Origin: Changchengzhania lutea
Lineage (GTDB): Bacteria > Bacteroidota > Bacteroidia > Flavobacteriales > Flavobacteriaceae
Length of the DNA: 64,000 bases
Direction of reading: 5' to 3'
NCBI RefSeq assembly: GCF_006974145.1
Contig: NZ_CP039456.1
Location: 868,001 to 932,000 of the forward strand
In this document: positions 47,712 through 56,630 of the stretch, one piece after another
Position numbering within the stretch: the first letter of the stretch is position 1
Layout of the letters: the number at the start of each line of letters is the position of its first letter
Program-made: the position numbers and the translations under genes
Notes under the pieces: generated by a model
Databases searched by the model: none
What the model was told of the DNA's origin: nothing
Seen by the model: the letters and a program-made list of their open reading frames with translations, nothing else

Positions 47712-49187
47712 CTAATTTAGTCTATCAACAACAAGCGTATCTAATTTCAGTTTAATTTTAAGCCATTTTTCAAGTTTAGCTTGGTCTTTTTTTCTTAAAT
47801 CCTCTTTTGTAACATCTTTCCATTTAACTGAAAAAACCGGTAGAGTATCCATTTTAGAAAAGTTTGAATTAATAACATTCGCATAAGAAAACTGCTCAAT
47901 CGTTTCGTAATTCACGGCAACTTCCTTAGTCAATTCGTCAAATGCAATATAATTCCGTTCCAATTTAGAAAGTTGTCTTATTTTATTTTCTAAGAATGCA
48001 ATTTGTTGTGTTTGGGTTAACAAGTCTAAAGAATCACGCGTTCTCAATTCTTCCATGTATCTAAAATTATCTAAATTTTTAGATCTATTTTGATTGACCA
48101 CTAATGTACTATTTGCCAATGCTCTGTAACCCTTCATTCTCCCATTCAACACTGCAATAGTCGATTCTGGTATTTCATCCAATCCGAAGGTATTTATTTC
48201 AATTAATGAATTTTCATCTCCTGAATACTTGTATGATGCATTATTTCTTAAATAATCTGCATGCGGTAAAGCTGCCAATTCATTTTCAACGAATGATCTC
48301 GCATCCCGATTAAAATTACTCTCTTTTAAAACGTTAAGGAAGGTCCAAACGGCAGGAACCATAACCACTATAGCCAACAAGGTCGCTAACCTTGAAATCA
48401 TTAACCGTTTTTTAGAATTCGCATATTTTAGCATGGGAAATCTCAAGAGCTTTAAAACCAAAAAGGTAGCGAGCGCTATAAAAATCGTATTGATAGTAAA
48501 TAGGTACATGGCTCCACCGAAATACATCCAATTCCCTTTTGCCAAACCATAACCCGCAGTGCATAATGGTGGCATTAACGCAGTAGCAATAGCTACACCA
48601 AAAATGACTGAAGCAATTGTTCCGCGTTTTGTGCGTGCAATTATTAATGCTAATCCACCAAAAAATGCAATTAATACATCCCTTATATCTGGGCGTACAC
48701 GACCTAAAAGCTCTGATGTATCCTCACTTAAAGGAAATAAATAGAAGAAAAGGAATGCGGTTAACAAACTCAACACAATCATAATTGCTAGGTTTATCAA
48801 AGACTTTTTCAGGGTATCAATATCATTAATAGCAATGGAAAGACCAACACCTAAAATGGGACCCATCAAGGGAGAAATTAGCATGGCACCAATTACTACA
48901 GCTGTAGAATTTGCGTTTAAACCAATGGATGCTACAAAAATGGAACAGATTAAAATCCATGCGGTAGCGCCCTTAAATGGAATATCCTTTTTAATGGCTT
49001 CTACAGTTTCATCTCTATCTGTATCTTCTCTAAAATCCAAAAGCTCACTTAGAAACCTGCTTATACTTTTAAAAAGACCACGTGCATCTTTTTTAACCGC
49101 TTCCTTGCTTTGTTCTACAATTTCGTCTTTCTCGAGTGCTTCCTTTTTGATGTCATCTTCAGAAAAGTTGAATTTATTTTCTTCCAT
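47712..49187 (-). CDS. DUF389 membrane protein
   Basis: The 491-residue protein has a central DUF389 domain: six to eight helices containing ATAWILICSIFVASIGLNANS, TAVVIGAMLISPLMGPILGVG and TALMPPLCTAGYGLAKGNW. A long soluble C-terminal part follows with a likely coiled coil (TQTQQIAFLENKIRQLSKLERNY). The family is widespread and functionally undefined. The gene follows manC by 2 bp, so the two are transcribed together; a functional tie is unknown. Confidence 0.9.
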   Translation of the reverse strand: MEENKFNFSEDDIKKEALEKDEIVEQSKEAVKKDARGLFKSISRFLSELLDFREDTDRDETVEAIKKDIPFKGATAWILICSIFVASIGLNANSTAVVIGAMLISPLMGPILGVGLSIAINDIDTLKKSLINLAIMIVLSLLTAFLFFYLFPLSEDTSELLGRVRPDIRDVLIAFFGGLALIIARTKRGTIASVIFGVAIATALMPPLCTAGYGLAKGNWMYFGGAMYLFTINTIFIALATFLVLKLLRFPMLKYANSKKRLMISRLATLLAIVVMVPAVWTFLNVLKESNFNRDARSFVENELAALPHADYLRNNASYKYSGDENSLIEINTFGLDEIPESTIAVLNGRMKGYRALANSTLVVNQNRSKNLDNFRYMEELRTRDSLDLLTQTQQIAFLENKIRQLSKLERNYIAFDELTKEVAVNYETIEQFSYANVINSNFSKMDTLPVFSVKWKDVTKEDLRKKDQAKLEKWLKIKLKLDTLVVDRLN

Positions 49188-49189
49188 AA

Positions 49190-50269
49190 TTAACCGTATT
49201 GAACACCAAATTCATCTTTCACCTTTTGGAGTACTTGTTTAATATCTTGTTCTTTTGACTTGGGATAAATGAGTAAAACCTCTTCCTTATCCACAATAAT
49301 ATAATCGTTTAGGCCATCAACCACAACAATCTTATCACTTTTAGTACGAATCATATTTCCCTGAGATTCAATACTCAAGGTTCTTGCATTAACCACAGCA
49401 TTGCCAGTATCGTCCTTATCTAGCTTATCGTATAAACTACCCCAGGTGCCTAAGTCATTCCAATCAAATTCTGCAGCAATCACATATACATTATCAGATT
49501 TTTCCATTATGGCATAATCAACCGAGATATTTTCAGCCTTCTTATAATTATCACGAATAAAATCATCTTCAAATTCTGTATTATAAGCCGGTATTCCTGT
49601 TTCAAACAAGTCATACAATTCCCGTTGATTATTCTTAAAAGCTTCAATAACCGTTTTGACACTCCACATAAAAATACCTGCATTCCAAAGAAAATTGCCT
49701 TGTGCTATAAATTCCTTAGCCGTTTCATAATTGGGCTTTTCTCTAAATTGATGTACCGGTTTTATAGTTTCGGAGGAATCGTTATCAAATTCAATATAAC
49801 CATAGCCTGTATTTGGAAAGGTAGGTTGAATACCCAAAGTCATAAGCGCCTTGTTTTTTGAACAGAAATGAAACGCTTGCTCAACATTTTTTGTAAAGGT
49901 CGCTTCATCTTCAATCCAATGGTCACTTGGTGCAACCACCATCACCGCATCTGGGTTTTCTTTTTGGATTTTTAAAGACGCATATAGTATACAAGGTGCC
50001 GTATTTCTCATCGCGGGTTCTAATACCACTTGTCTTTTTGTAACTTCTGGTAATTGTTCGAACACCAAATCATTGTAACGTTCGTTGGTTAAAATAAAGA
50101 TATTTTCTTTAGGGATAAGCTGTGACAACCTGTGAAATGTTTTCTGAATTAAGGTGTCTCCAGTGCCTAACATATCATGAAACTGCTTTGGAAATTCTTC
50201 TGTACTTACAGGCCAAAATCTAGACCCAACGCCGCCGGCCATTAAAATGGCGTAATAATTTTTATTCAT
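49190..50269 (-). CDS. manC: Mannose-1-phosphate guanylyltransferase
   Basis: The 359-residue enzyme makes GDP-mannose from GTP and mannose-1-phosphate. Its nucleotide-binding signature AGGVGSRFWPVS (11-22) and the segments FPKQFHDMLG, VVAPSDHWIED, GYGYIEF, REKPNYETAKEF and WNAGIFMW are all present. The length shows the single-domain GMPP form without a fused phosphomannose isomerase. It supplies surface polysaccharide and glycoprotein synthesis. It lies between the SprT-like gene (4 bp upstream) and DUF389 gene. Confidence 0.93.
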   Translation of the reverse strand: MNKNYYAILMAGGVGSRFWPVSTEEFPKQFHDMLGTGDTLIQKTFHRLSQLIPKENIFILTNERYNDLVFEQLPEVTKRQVVLEPAMRNTAPCILYASLKIQKENPDAVMVVAPSDHWIEDEATFTKNVEQAFHFCSKNKALMTLGIQPTFPNTGYGYIEFDNDSSETIKPVHQFREKPNYETAKEFIAQGNFLWNAGIFMWSVKTVIEAFKNNQRELYDLFETGIPAYNTEFEDDFIRDNYKKAENISVDYAIMEKSDNVYVIAAEFDWNDLGTWGSLYDKLDKDDTGNAVVNARTLSIESQGNMIRTKSDKIVVVDGLNDYIIVDKEEVLLIYPKSKEQDIKQVLQKVKDEFGVQYG

Positions 50270-50273
50270 TATT

Positions 50274-50870
50274 CTACTTTATTATTTCAACTTCTGCATT
50301 TGGATTGAAAAGATACAACTTTCCTGTTTTAATCTCGATGCACTCATATCGTTTTACGCGTTTATTTACTTTTTTGAAAATTTTACCATTATATAATTTA
50401 AAAGTACTCCCTAAGGGCACTTCAAAAACATAGGTCTTATTCTGTACATCATCAAATTGCCTTAAAGCGTATGCCAAAGGCACATCGGTATCGCTAGAAG
50501 CCTTTGGGTTTTTAAAATGATTTGCTAAAAGGGGCAGTAACTCATTTGGAAAAACTTCCGGATTTAAAAACGGTAATATTAAGCGCTGAAAAGTCTGTTT
50601 CCATTCTTTCCCATGTGGCTTTATTGAATGACCGTAGCTTTTATAAGCTTCAAAATGTGCTATTTCGTGAATTAAAGTGAGTAGAAATCGGTATACATTT
50701 AAGTTAGCATTAACTGTTATTTGGTGTTTTCCGTTAGGAAGGCTTCTATAATCCCCATGACGCGTTTTTCTCTCACTTTTAATTTTAACATCTAAATGAT
50801 CATGTTTTAAAAGTAGCATCACCTGATTAATGGCTGCTTCTGGAATATGATCGTTAAGGTGTTTTGACAT
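50274..50870 (-). CDS. SprT-like zinc metallopeptidase domain protein
   Basis: A 198-residue SprT/SPRTN-like protein with the zinc motif HEIAH (68-72) followed by the third ligand region in HSIKPHGKEWKQ. The C-terminal about 60 residues form the beta-rich zinc-ribbon-like part but lack its cysteines (VNKRVKRYECIEIKTGKLYLF). The role in bacteria is not established; eukaryotic SPRTN cuts DNA-protein crosslinks. A decayed fragment of a homologous gene (HEIGHFEVYKNYE) lies 3.5 kb away at about 54311-54372. Confidence 0.87.
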   Translation of the reverse strand: MSKHLNDHIPEAAINQVMLLLKHDHLDVKIKSERKTRHGDYRSLPNGKHQITVNANLNVYRFLLTLIHEIAHFEAYKSYGHSIKPHGKEWKQTFQRLILPFLNPEVFPNELLPLLANHFKNPKASSDTDVPLAYALRQFDDVQNKTYVFEVPLGSTFKLYNGKIFKKVNKRVKRYECIEIKTGKLYLFNPNAEVEIIK

Positions 50871-51010
50871 AATGGCAAATGTATATTATTTCTTTAATCT
50901 TGTTAAATAAAATACTTATAAAAAAGTTAACTTCGCTCATCTATAAACTACAGTAAATATTCTAGTCGTTAAAAAATAAAGCAACTTCTATTTACTCAGA
51001 AATTTGACCC

Positions 51011-52510
51011 ATTTTTAAAGTATCAACACATAGTATTCAGAATAAAGCGGTTTTCATTTACGGCTTACTTGCATTACTTGGAAGCCTAATCCTCAACATT
51101 GGAATATTTAAAAATTATGCCTATACCGATGTTTATGAGTTTATTTGGCTCATTGATAAAGACCCAAGTTACAGCAACATCTTTATTCAAGGGGGACGTT
51201 TTCTCTATGGTTTTTTATGTCAACTTGTTTACGGAGAACTAACAAATACTATATCTGGTTTAAAGTGGGTGCGATTATTTTCCCTGATTGGATGTGTCAT
51301 ATTTTCGATCCAGATATTTACATTTCTGTTAAAATTAAACCTCAAAAAAATTGAAGCTGGCATATTCTCATTTCTGATACTGGCGCTGCCATCATTCTCG
51401 GTATTTGTGTTTTGGAGCGCTACGTTTGAAGTACCCATTGCTTTAATCCTTAGCTTTTTTTCTGGGTATTTGCTGCTTAAATCCTTTGAGTTAAATCACA
51501 TAAACAAAGCCCATTATGCTATTGCCCTCATATTAGTAATCATATCTCTTTTTCTGTATCAATCTGCAACTACTGTCTTTTTACTTCCTTTTGTGTTTTC
51601 ATTTGCAATCAAGGAAAATCATTCTTTATTAAAATTTAAGAGAATTATTTTTTTTATAGCCTTTGCATTTGGACTGTATTTTATCTTATTTAAATTATCC
51701 CTTTTGTGGTTTCAATTAGAGCCCTTGAATAGAGCCCATATTGATATTCTAAAATTACCTGTTAAAACCATACTTTTCTATGCTCGAGAAATGCGCATGT
51801 TACTTTATGGCAGTGGTATTTTATTAGCTCCGGTACTTGCTTTTATTATTGGTGCCATCAGTTTTTTAGGCTTCTTATTTTTTAAATATAAACGACGAGA
51901 TGAAATAAACAAACCCATACTTTTAATATTCTTTTTACTGGCTGTTTTACCCTTGAGCTATTCACCAAATTTAATATCTGTTGATAATTTTATATGTAGC
52001 CGAACTATTGCCCCAGCTGCTATCATCATTCTTTTTTATCAATTTTATTTTTTTCGTGAGTTAAGTATTAAGCTGAAAGCGTTAAAAATCATCTCCATTT
52101 TAATCGCATTTCTGTTTGTAGCGCTTGGTTTTATAAACATAAATACCTATCAAGTAGAAACCCAAAATACAGAATATAAAGCACTGAAAACTGTTTTTGA
52201 ACGTATTGACTTAACTGTTACCAAAAAAATCATTTTCATTATTCCAGAACATGATTATTTACAAAAACTAGAAACCTATAAATTAGGTTATGCTGATGAA
52301 TTTGGAGAAATATCGTCTTCTAGACCTTGGGCACCCGAGCCCATGCTAAAACAAATACTGATAGAAAAAGCCAACTTAGACCATTCAGACAAAAACTTAA
52401 TCTTAAATTTAGAGGTAGAAGTTTACAAAGAAAATGATATGTTTACAAGAACCAGTGATTCTGAAGTCATTAATATTATTGATATCATTACAGCCGAATA
52501 TGCCAAGTAA
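51011..52510 (+). CDS. GtrII-like membrane glycosyltransferase with no standard start codon
   Basis: A multi-pass GT-C type membrane protein. The frame is open from 51008 and its N-terminal part encodes a first helix (VFIYGLLALLGSLILNIGIF) and YTDVYEFIWLIDKDPSYSN with GGRFLYGFL, the acidic and Gly-Arg positions expected for GtrII-type (Glucos_trans_II) enzymes. The first ATG, GTG or TTG in the frame is a GTG at 51269, which would remove all of this. The only near-start codon upstream is an ATT at 51011. Either it uses ATT, or the 5' end is damaged. The body has about ten helices and ends with a soluble part. The methyltransferase gene follows after 3 bp. Confidence 0.6.
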   Translation: MFKVSTHSIQNKAVFIYGLLALLGSLILNIGIFKNYAYTDVYEFIWLIDKDPSYSNIFIQGGRFLYGFLCQLVYGELTNTISGLKWVRLFSLIGCVIFSIQIFTFLLKLNLKKIEAGIFSFLILALPSFSVFVFWSATFEVPIALILSFFSGYLLLKSFELNHINKAHYAIALILVIISLFLYQSATTVFLLPFVFSFAIKENHSLLKFKRIIFFIAFAFGLYFILFKLSLLWFQLEPLNRAHIDILKLPVKTILFYAREMRMLLYGSGILLAPVLAFIIGAISFLGFLFFKYKRRDEINKPILLIFFLLAVLPLSYSPNLISVDNFICSRTIAPAAIIILFYQFYFFRELSIKLKALKIISILIAFLFVALGFININTYQVETQNTEYKALKTVFERIDLTVTKKIIFIIPEHDYLQKLETYKLGYADEFGEISSSRPWAPEPMLKQILIEKANLDHSDKNLILNLEVEVYKENDMFTRTSDSEVINIIDIITAEYAK

Positions 52511-52513
52511 CTT

Positions 52514-53296
52514 ATGGATTTAGTCGAAATTAATTCTAAGCATATAAACAGGCACCCGTGGGAACTTGCAAGACAATCTATAGTAAATTCTTTAATTAAG
52601 AAACATAGTTCTAATAAGAATCTTCAAATAGAAGTTTTAGATGTTGGTAGCGGCGATGCGTTTTTGGCAAATGATTTTACCAAAATTCCTCAGATTACAC
52701 GTTGCCATGCTGTAGATATTGAATACACCGATGAACTAAAAAAGCAATTTAACTATTACTATCAAAACAAAGCTTTAAAACTATATTCGTCCTTAAACGA
52801 AGTCGAAACCGAAACGGTTAACATCGTCACCTTATTAGATGTTATTGAACATGTTCCCGATGATGTGGCATTCATTAATAGCATTACTAAGCGAGACTAT
52901 GTTAATGTTGACACTGTTTTTATTATAACAGTACCGGCATATCAGTCACTGTTTAGTCAACACGATGTGCTGCTAAAACATTATAGAAGGTATGATTTAA
53001 AACTGTTGAGGCACAATGTTAATAAAAGTGATTTGGAAGTTTTAGATAGTGGTTACTTTTTCTTTTCGCTGCTTATTCCTCGAATTGTAAATCTATTAAT
53101 TGAGCGATTTAAAACAAGACATTTAAACGACTTAGGAAATTTAGGAAATTGGAAAGGAGGAAAGATGTCAACAAGTATTATAAAAAGCATATTATTGATT
53201 GATTACCAGATAGGAAGATTTTTCAAACGGTTACACATTCATATTCCAGGATTATCTTGCTATATGATTTGCAAAAAAAAGATTTCAAAAAGTTAA
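52514..53296 (+). CDS. Class I SAM-dependent methyltransferase
   Basis: A 260-residue protein with the SAM-binding motif I VLDVGSGDAFLAND, the acidic motif II in CHAVDIEYTDE and the motif IV VTLLDVIEHVPDD (ubiquinone/biotin-like methyltransferase group). The C-terminal part has a hydrophobic stretch (FFFSLLIPRIVNLLIERF), maybe a membrane-contact helix. It sits between the GtrII-like gene (3 bp) and a GtrB-like glycosyltransferase (16 bp), so it probably modifies the same polysaccharide or its lipid carrier. Confidence 0.83.
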   Translation: MDLVEINSKHINRHPWELARQSIVNSLIKKHSSNKNLQIEVLDVGSGDAFLANDFTKIPQITRCHAVDIEYTDELKKQFNYYYQNKALKLYSSLNEVETETVNIVTLLDVIEHVPDDVAFINSITKRDYVNVDTVFIITVPAYQSLFSQHDVLLKHYRRYDLKLLRHNVNKSDLEVLDSGYFFFSLLIPRIVNLLIERFKTRHLNDLGNLGNWKGGKMSTSIIKSILLIDYQIGRFFKRLHIHIPGLSCYMICKKKISKS

Positions 53297-53312
53297 TTTT
53301 GAATTTATAAAA

Positions 53313-54095
53313 ATGGTTAATTCAGAACATTTAAAAGTGCTTATTATTATCCCATGTTTTAATGAAGCACAACGCATTAATAGGAATTCTTTTTTAGAGT
53401 TTTCAAAGCATAATTCAAATATAAATTTTCTTTTTGTAGATGATGGCAGTACAGATAATACATCAATTGTATTAAAAGAATTAAGCAATAAATCGCATTT
53501 GCTCGATTATAAAACCTTAACAGAAAATTGTGGAAAAGGTGAAGCCATTAGACGTGGTATTCTCTCAAATAATGGAAACTTAAACACATATGATTTTGTC
53601 GGGTATATGGATGCCGACTTGTCTGTGCCGCTTGAAGAAATAAATTATTTGTTGAATGCATTAAGAGCACGAAAAAACATCGAATTCATATTAAGTATTA
53701 GAGTAGGCCGATTGGGGGCTGAAATCAATAGAAATTTTTACCGCCATTATTTGGGTAGAATTTTTGCCACTTTCGTGAGCCTACTTTTAAAAGAGCCTAT
53801 TTATGATTCGCAATGTGGTGCCAAATTAATTCACACATCGCATGTAAAGTCTCTATTTGATAAACCATTTATTAGCACATGGCTGTTTGATGTAGAATTA
53901 ATTGCGCGATGGAAAATATCTGTCAAAAACTATGATCAAAAAATCTTAGAATACCCTTTAAACAACTGGCAGGAAATTAAAGGCTCAAAATTAAAACTCA
54001 GTCACTTTTTATTAGCCCCGATAGAATTAATTAAGATATGGAGCATATACCGCAAAGCTATTCAAAACGTCGATACTGCTAAACAACATCCATAA
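53313..54095 (+). CDS. GtrB/ALG5-like glycosyltransferase family 2
   Basis: A 260-residue GT2 protein similar to dolichyl/undecaprenyl-phosphate glucosyltransferases. It has VLIIIPCFNEAQRI, FLFVDDGSTDNT, the metal site YMDADLSVP and the family signature YDSQCGAKLI. In phage-type Gtr systems, GtrB charges undecaprenyl phosphate with glucose and GtrII uses this donor outside the membrane; the gene set here is GtrII-like, methyltransferase, GtrB-like. A GtrA flippase is not visible. Only 2 bp separate its stop from a degenerate SDR remnant. Confidence 0.85.
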   Translation: MVNSEHLKVLIIIPCFNEAQRINRNSFLEFSKHNSNINFLFVDDGSTDNTSIVLKELSNKSHLLDYKTLTENCGKGEAIRRGILSNNGNLNTYDFVGYMDADLSVPLEEINYLLNALRARKNIEFILSIRVGRLGAEINRNFYRHYLGRIFATFVSLLLKEPIYDSQCGAKLIHTSHVKSLFDKPFISTWLFDVELIARWKISVKNYDQKILEYPLNNWQEIKGSKLKLSHFLLAPIELIKIWSIYRKAIQNVDTAKQHP

Positions 54096-54097
54096 AC

Positions 54098-54310
54098 TTA
54101 AGGTGTAGAGTTAGATACTTGCAACAATTTTCCATTATAATAGGTATTCCCAGTAAGGGCAAAATCAAAAATATAGGCTGCCAATCCTGGGAATTTCATA
54201 CGCCCTTGCACATCACCCATAGAACTAATAGTTACAATATGACTTCCTTTTTTCATGAATGGCAAAACAATACGCGTTGATTCTGCTACACCAAAGACAT
54301 TGGTTTTATA
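54098..54310 (-). pseudogene. Truncated copy of the SDR gene (3' part, with internal deletion)
   Basis: This 213-bp stretch aligns without gaps to 59014-59099 plus 59264-59397 of the intact SDR gene. About 4 of the first 86 and 15 of the next 127 bases differ by my count. The missing 171 bp lie exactly between two GCTGCCA direct repeats (59093-59099 and 59264-59270), so it was lost by slippage between them. The frame stays open over the fragment (TNVFGVAESTRIVLPFMKK ... LLQVSNSTP). It lacks the N-terminal nucleotide-binding half and cannot be functional. Confidence 0.88.
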
Positions 54311-54372
54311 AAACGTTCATAGTTTTTATAAACCTCAAAATGTCCAATTTCATGTATAAAAGCTAACTTAGG
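54311..54372 (-). pseudogene. Remnant of a SprT-like gene
   Basis: On the minus strand this stretch encodes LAFIHEIGHFEVYKNYE, which is clearly related to LTLIHEIAHFEAYKSYG of the SprT-like protein at 50274-50870, including the zinc motif HExxH. It is joined directly, in a different frame, to the SDR remnant. Similarity fades at both sides. It is more diverged from its parent than the SDR fragment is. Confidence 0.75.
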
Positions 54373-54400
54373 TTATACAAAAGACCTTTTCAAAAAAAAA

Positions 54401-55081
54401 TCAAGACTTACCCTCAGGAAGATTAACCCCTTGTCGTAAAAGCGAAATGCCCATCGCTACTAACCAAAGTACCTTGACATGAAATATTGGTTTGTAGATT
54501 TCGAAATTATCTGGTATTGACAAAATGATTCCCATCGCTACAAAACCTAATAAGATGGTAAACCATCCCAACCATAAATTCACTAGTTTCCATTTTATAA
54601 AGCCATAACCTAATAGCACTAAACCAACACCCGAGAAAATACGTCCAAACCTAACAAAACAAGTTACATATTGATTTGTAAACAGAATGCTATCCATAAA
54701 TTCCTGAATTTCAGCAGCAGACTTACCAGCTGTTTGCCCAACGCCCCAAGCACCATAATTATAATAATATGCAGCTGCAATAGCAATAGTAAATGTGCCT
54801 ACTATAACCATACCTGCACCAGGTAATATTAAAACACGATAAGGTTTCCTTGCTGTTATGGATACCAATGCAAACATAGCAATTGCCATGGTTACCCAAC
54901 CAAAAATATGAAATCTATACATCCAAATCCAATACCATACGTTCTCACCAATTGAGGTAAAATCTGAAGCTACAAAATATTCACCTACATGATGCGGTGA
55001 CAATGCCCAACCTCCCCATAATAATAACGCAGCAACTATAAATGCCCAACCTGTAAATTTTATTTCAAAGTCCTTTTTCAT
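54401..55081 (-). CDS. Membrane protein of unknown function
   Basis: A 226-residue protein with six predicted transmembrane helices (for example WAFIVAALLLWGGWAL, IFGWVTMAIAMFALVSI, GAGMVIVGTFTIAIAAAYYY, WLGWFTILLGFVAMGIIL). No known domain is recognised. A conserved-looking extracytoplasmic loop follows helix 1 (SPHHVGEYFVASDFTSIGENVWYW), rich in aromatic residues and two His, which might bind a cofactor such as haem or a quinone; that is speculation. It is divergent from the sulfite oxidase operon, and a TGTAAC-N4-GTTACA palindrome lies 53 bp before its start. So it is likely co-regulated with that operon. Confidence 0.7.
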   Translation of the reverse strand: MKKDFEIKFTGWAFIVAALLLWGGWALSPHHVGEYFVASDFTSIGENVWYWIWMYRFHIFGWVTMAIAMFALVSITARKPYRVLILPGAGMVIVGTFTIAIAAAYYYNYGAWGVGQTAGKSAAEIQEFMDSILFTNQYVTCFVRFGRIFSGVGLVLLGYGFIKWKLVNLWLGWFTILLGFVAMGIILSIPDNFEIYKPIFHVKVLWLVAMGISLLRQGVNLPEGKS

Positions 55082-55133
55082 AATATTTTGTTTTTCAATA
55101 ATTGAACAAATTACTAATACTTAAGAAATTTTT

Positions 55134-55149
55134 TGTAACATTAGTTACA
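55134..55149. promoter_or_regulatory. Crp/Fnr-like palindrome facing the membrane-protein gene
   Basis: TGTAAC-ATTA-GTTACA, a perfect 6-bp palindrome with a 4-bp spacer, lies 53 bp before the start of the minus-strand gene. The architecture matches sites for Crp/Fnr-family regulators. A second copy with the same arms precedes the divergent operon. Confidence 0.65.
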
Positions 55150-55329
55150 TAAAACAAATTGGCACTAATAATTACATCAACAACAAAATATTATTTTTAT
55201 AAATATATTAAACTGATATTCAACATTTTATATACTATTTTAATAAGCTGATTAATATCATAGTTAGTAATAAATAAAATAATTAATATTATTTTTAAAT
55301 CAGCTTCTATAACATCGCGTTCAATTACT

Positions 55330-55345
55330 GTAACATAAGTTACAA
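55330..55345. promoter_or_regulatory. Crp/Fnr-like palindrome facing the sulfite oxidase operon
   Basis: TGTAAC-ATAA-GTTACA, with arms identical to the site at 55134, lies 64 bp before the TTG start of the sulfite oxidase gene. A TGTAAC half-site follows at 55365-55370. The 180 bp between the two palindromes are very AT-rich and contain no gene. Confidence 0.65.
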
Positions 55346-55409
55346 AAGAAGAAATTTAGAAATTGTAACTTGAACACATTTTGTTTTAAGAACCTATACT
55401 GTAATCATT

Positions 55410-56630
55410 TTGAAAAGAAGAGTTTTTGCTAAAAAGGCAACATTAAGTACGTTTGCAACACTTATTGGAACTGAAATTGTTTTTGGATCAAATTTGTTAG
55501 AAGGTTATAGCCCTTTAGCCTTACAAGATCCAGACCCTTTTAAAATGTTTAAGAAACACAAAGACATGATTGTGTTAAACGATAAGCCATGGAATATAGA
55601 AGCACAGGCACATTTGTTAGATGATAAAATTACACCAAACTCTTGTATGTTTATTAGAAATAACGGCTTAGCACCTGAAGGTATTGATGCTAAAAAGTGG
55701 TCTCTTACAATAGATGGTGAATCGGTAATAAACAAAAAAACATATACGTTAGCTGAATTAAAATCGAAATTTGAACAACATACTTATCAATTAACTTTAG
55801 AATGCGGTGGCAATGGAAGAAGTGAATTTAATCCGCCTGCAAAAGGCAATCAATGGACAATTGGGGCTGTACATTGTGCCAGTTGGACTGGTGTACGTTT
55901 ACGAGATGTTTTAAAAGATGCAGGTATTAAAAATAATGCTATTTATATTGGCTATCACGCTATAGATGTACATTTAAGCCAAGACCCAAATAAAGAACCT
56001 ATTTCAAGAGGCTGCCCTATGTCAAAAGCGCTCCAGGATGAAACATTATTAGCATTCAAAATGAATGGTGAAGATATCCCTTTAATTCATGGTTACCCTT
56101 TGCGTTTGGTGGCAGGAGGTTGGCCTGCATCAGTTTCAGGAAAGTGGATAAATAGAATTAGCATTAGAGACAAAGTACATGATGGTACCAAAATGACTGG
56201 CGATGCTTACAGAGTACCTTGCAAACCTGTTGCCCCAGGAGAAAAAGTGAAAGATGAAGATATGTGTATTATTGAATCTATGCCCGTAAAATCCTTAATA
56301 ACGTACCCTAAATCTGGAGCAACCATTAAAGAAGGTAAGTCCCTGAATATTCGAGGACATGCTTGGGCAGGTGAATTGGAAGTTACCAAAATGGAGTATT
56401 CTATCGATTTTGGAGCTACATGGAAATCATGTGTTATTGAAAAACCTTCCAATCGATTAGCATGGCAACATTTTAATGCAACAATACATTTTCCAAAAAA
56501 AGGGTACTATGAGATTTGGGCAAAAGCAACCGATGCTAAAGGTATTGCGCAACCCATGTTGTTACCAGGTTGGAACCCTAAAGGATATTTAAACAATGCA
56601 TGCCATAGGATAGCGGTGAAAGTAAGTTAA
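55410..56630 (+). CDS. Sulfite oxidase-family molybdopterin enzyme with Tat signal
   Basis: A 406-residue protein. It starts with TTG (no ATG in reach) giving MKRRVFAKKATLSTFATLIG, a twin-arginine signal, so the cofactor is inserted before export. The molybdopterin domain shows SCMFIRNNGLAPEG and the molybdenum-ligating Cys132 in LECGGNGR. Other family segments are HCASWTGVRLRDVL, HGYPLRLVAGGWPAS and SVSGKWINRI. The C-terminal dimerisation domain (GHAWAGELEVTKMEYSIDFG) is present. Such SorA-type enzymes oxidise sulfite to sulfate with a cytochrome c as acceptor, and the next gene encodes one. First gene of a four-gene operon. Confidence 0.9.
   Translation: MKRRVFAKKATLSTFATLIGTEIVFGSNLLEGYSPLALQDPDPFKMFKKHKDMIVLNDKPWNIEAQAHLLDDKITPNSCMFIRNNGLAPEGIDAKKWSLTIDGESVINKKTYTLAELKSKFEQHTYQLTLECGGNGRSEFNPPAKGNQWTIGAVHCASWTGVRLRDVLKDAGIKNNAIYIGYHAIDVHLSQDPNKEPISRGCPMSKALQDETLLAFKMNGEDIPLIHGYPLRLVAGGWPASVSGKWINRISIRDKVHDGTKMTGDAYRVPCKPVAPGEKVKDEDMCIIESMPVKSLITYPKSGATIKEGKSLNIRGHAWAGELEVTKMEYSIDFGATWKSCVIEKPSNRLAWQHFNATIHFPKKGYYEIWAKATDAKGIAQPMLLPGWNPKGYLNNACHRIAVKVS

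Noticed and set aside
51269-52510. GTG start at 51269 for the GtrII-like protein
   Set aside because: It would remove the first transmembrane helix and the conserved acidic and GGRFLYGF region, which are encoded in the same frame upstream.
54098-54372. Insertion sequence or transposon end
   Set aside because: No transposase, terminal repeat or target duplication is seen; the sequence is explained by pieces of the two neighbouring chromosomal genes.
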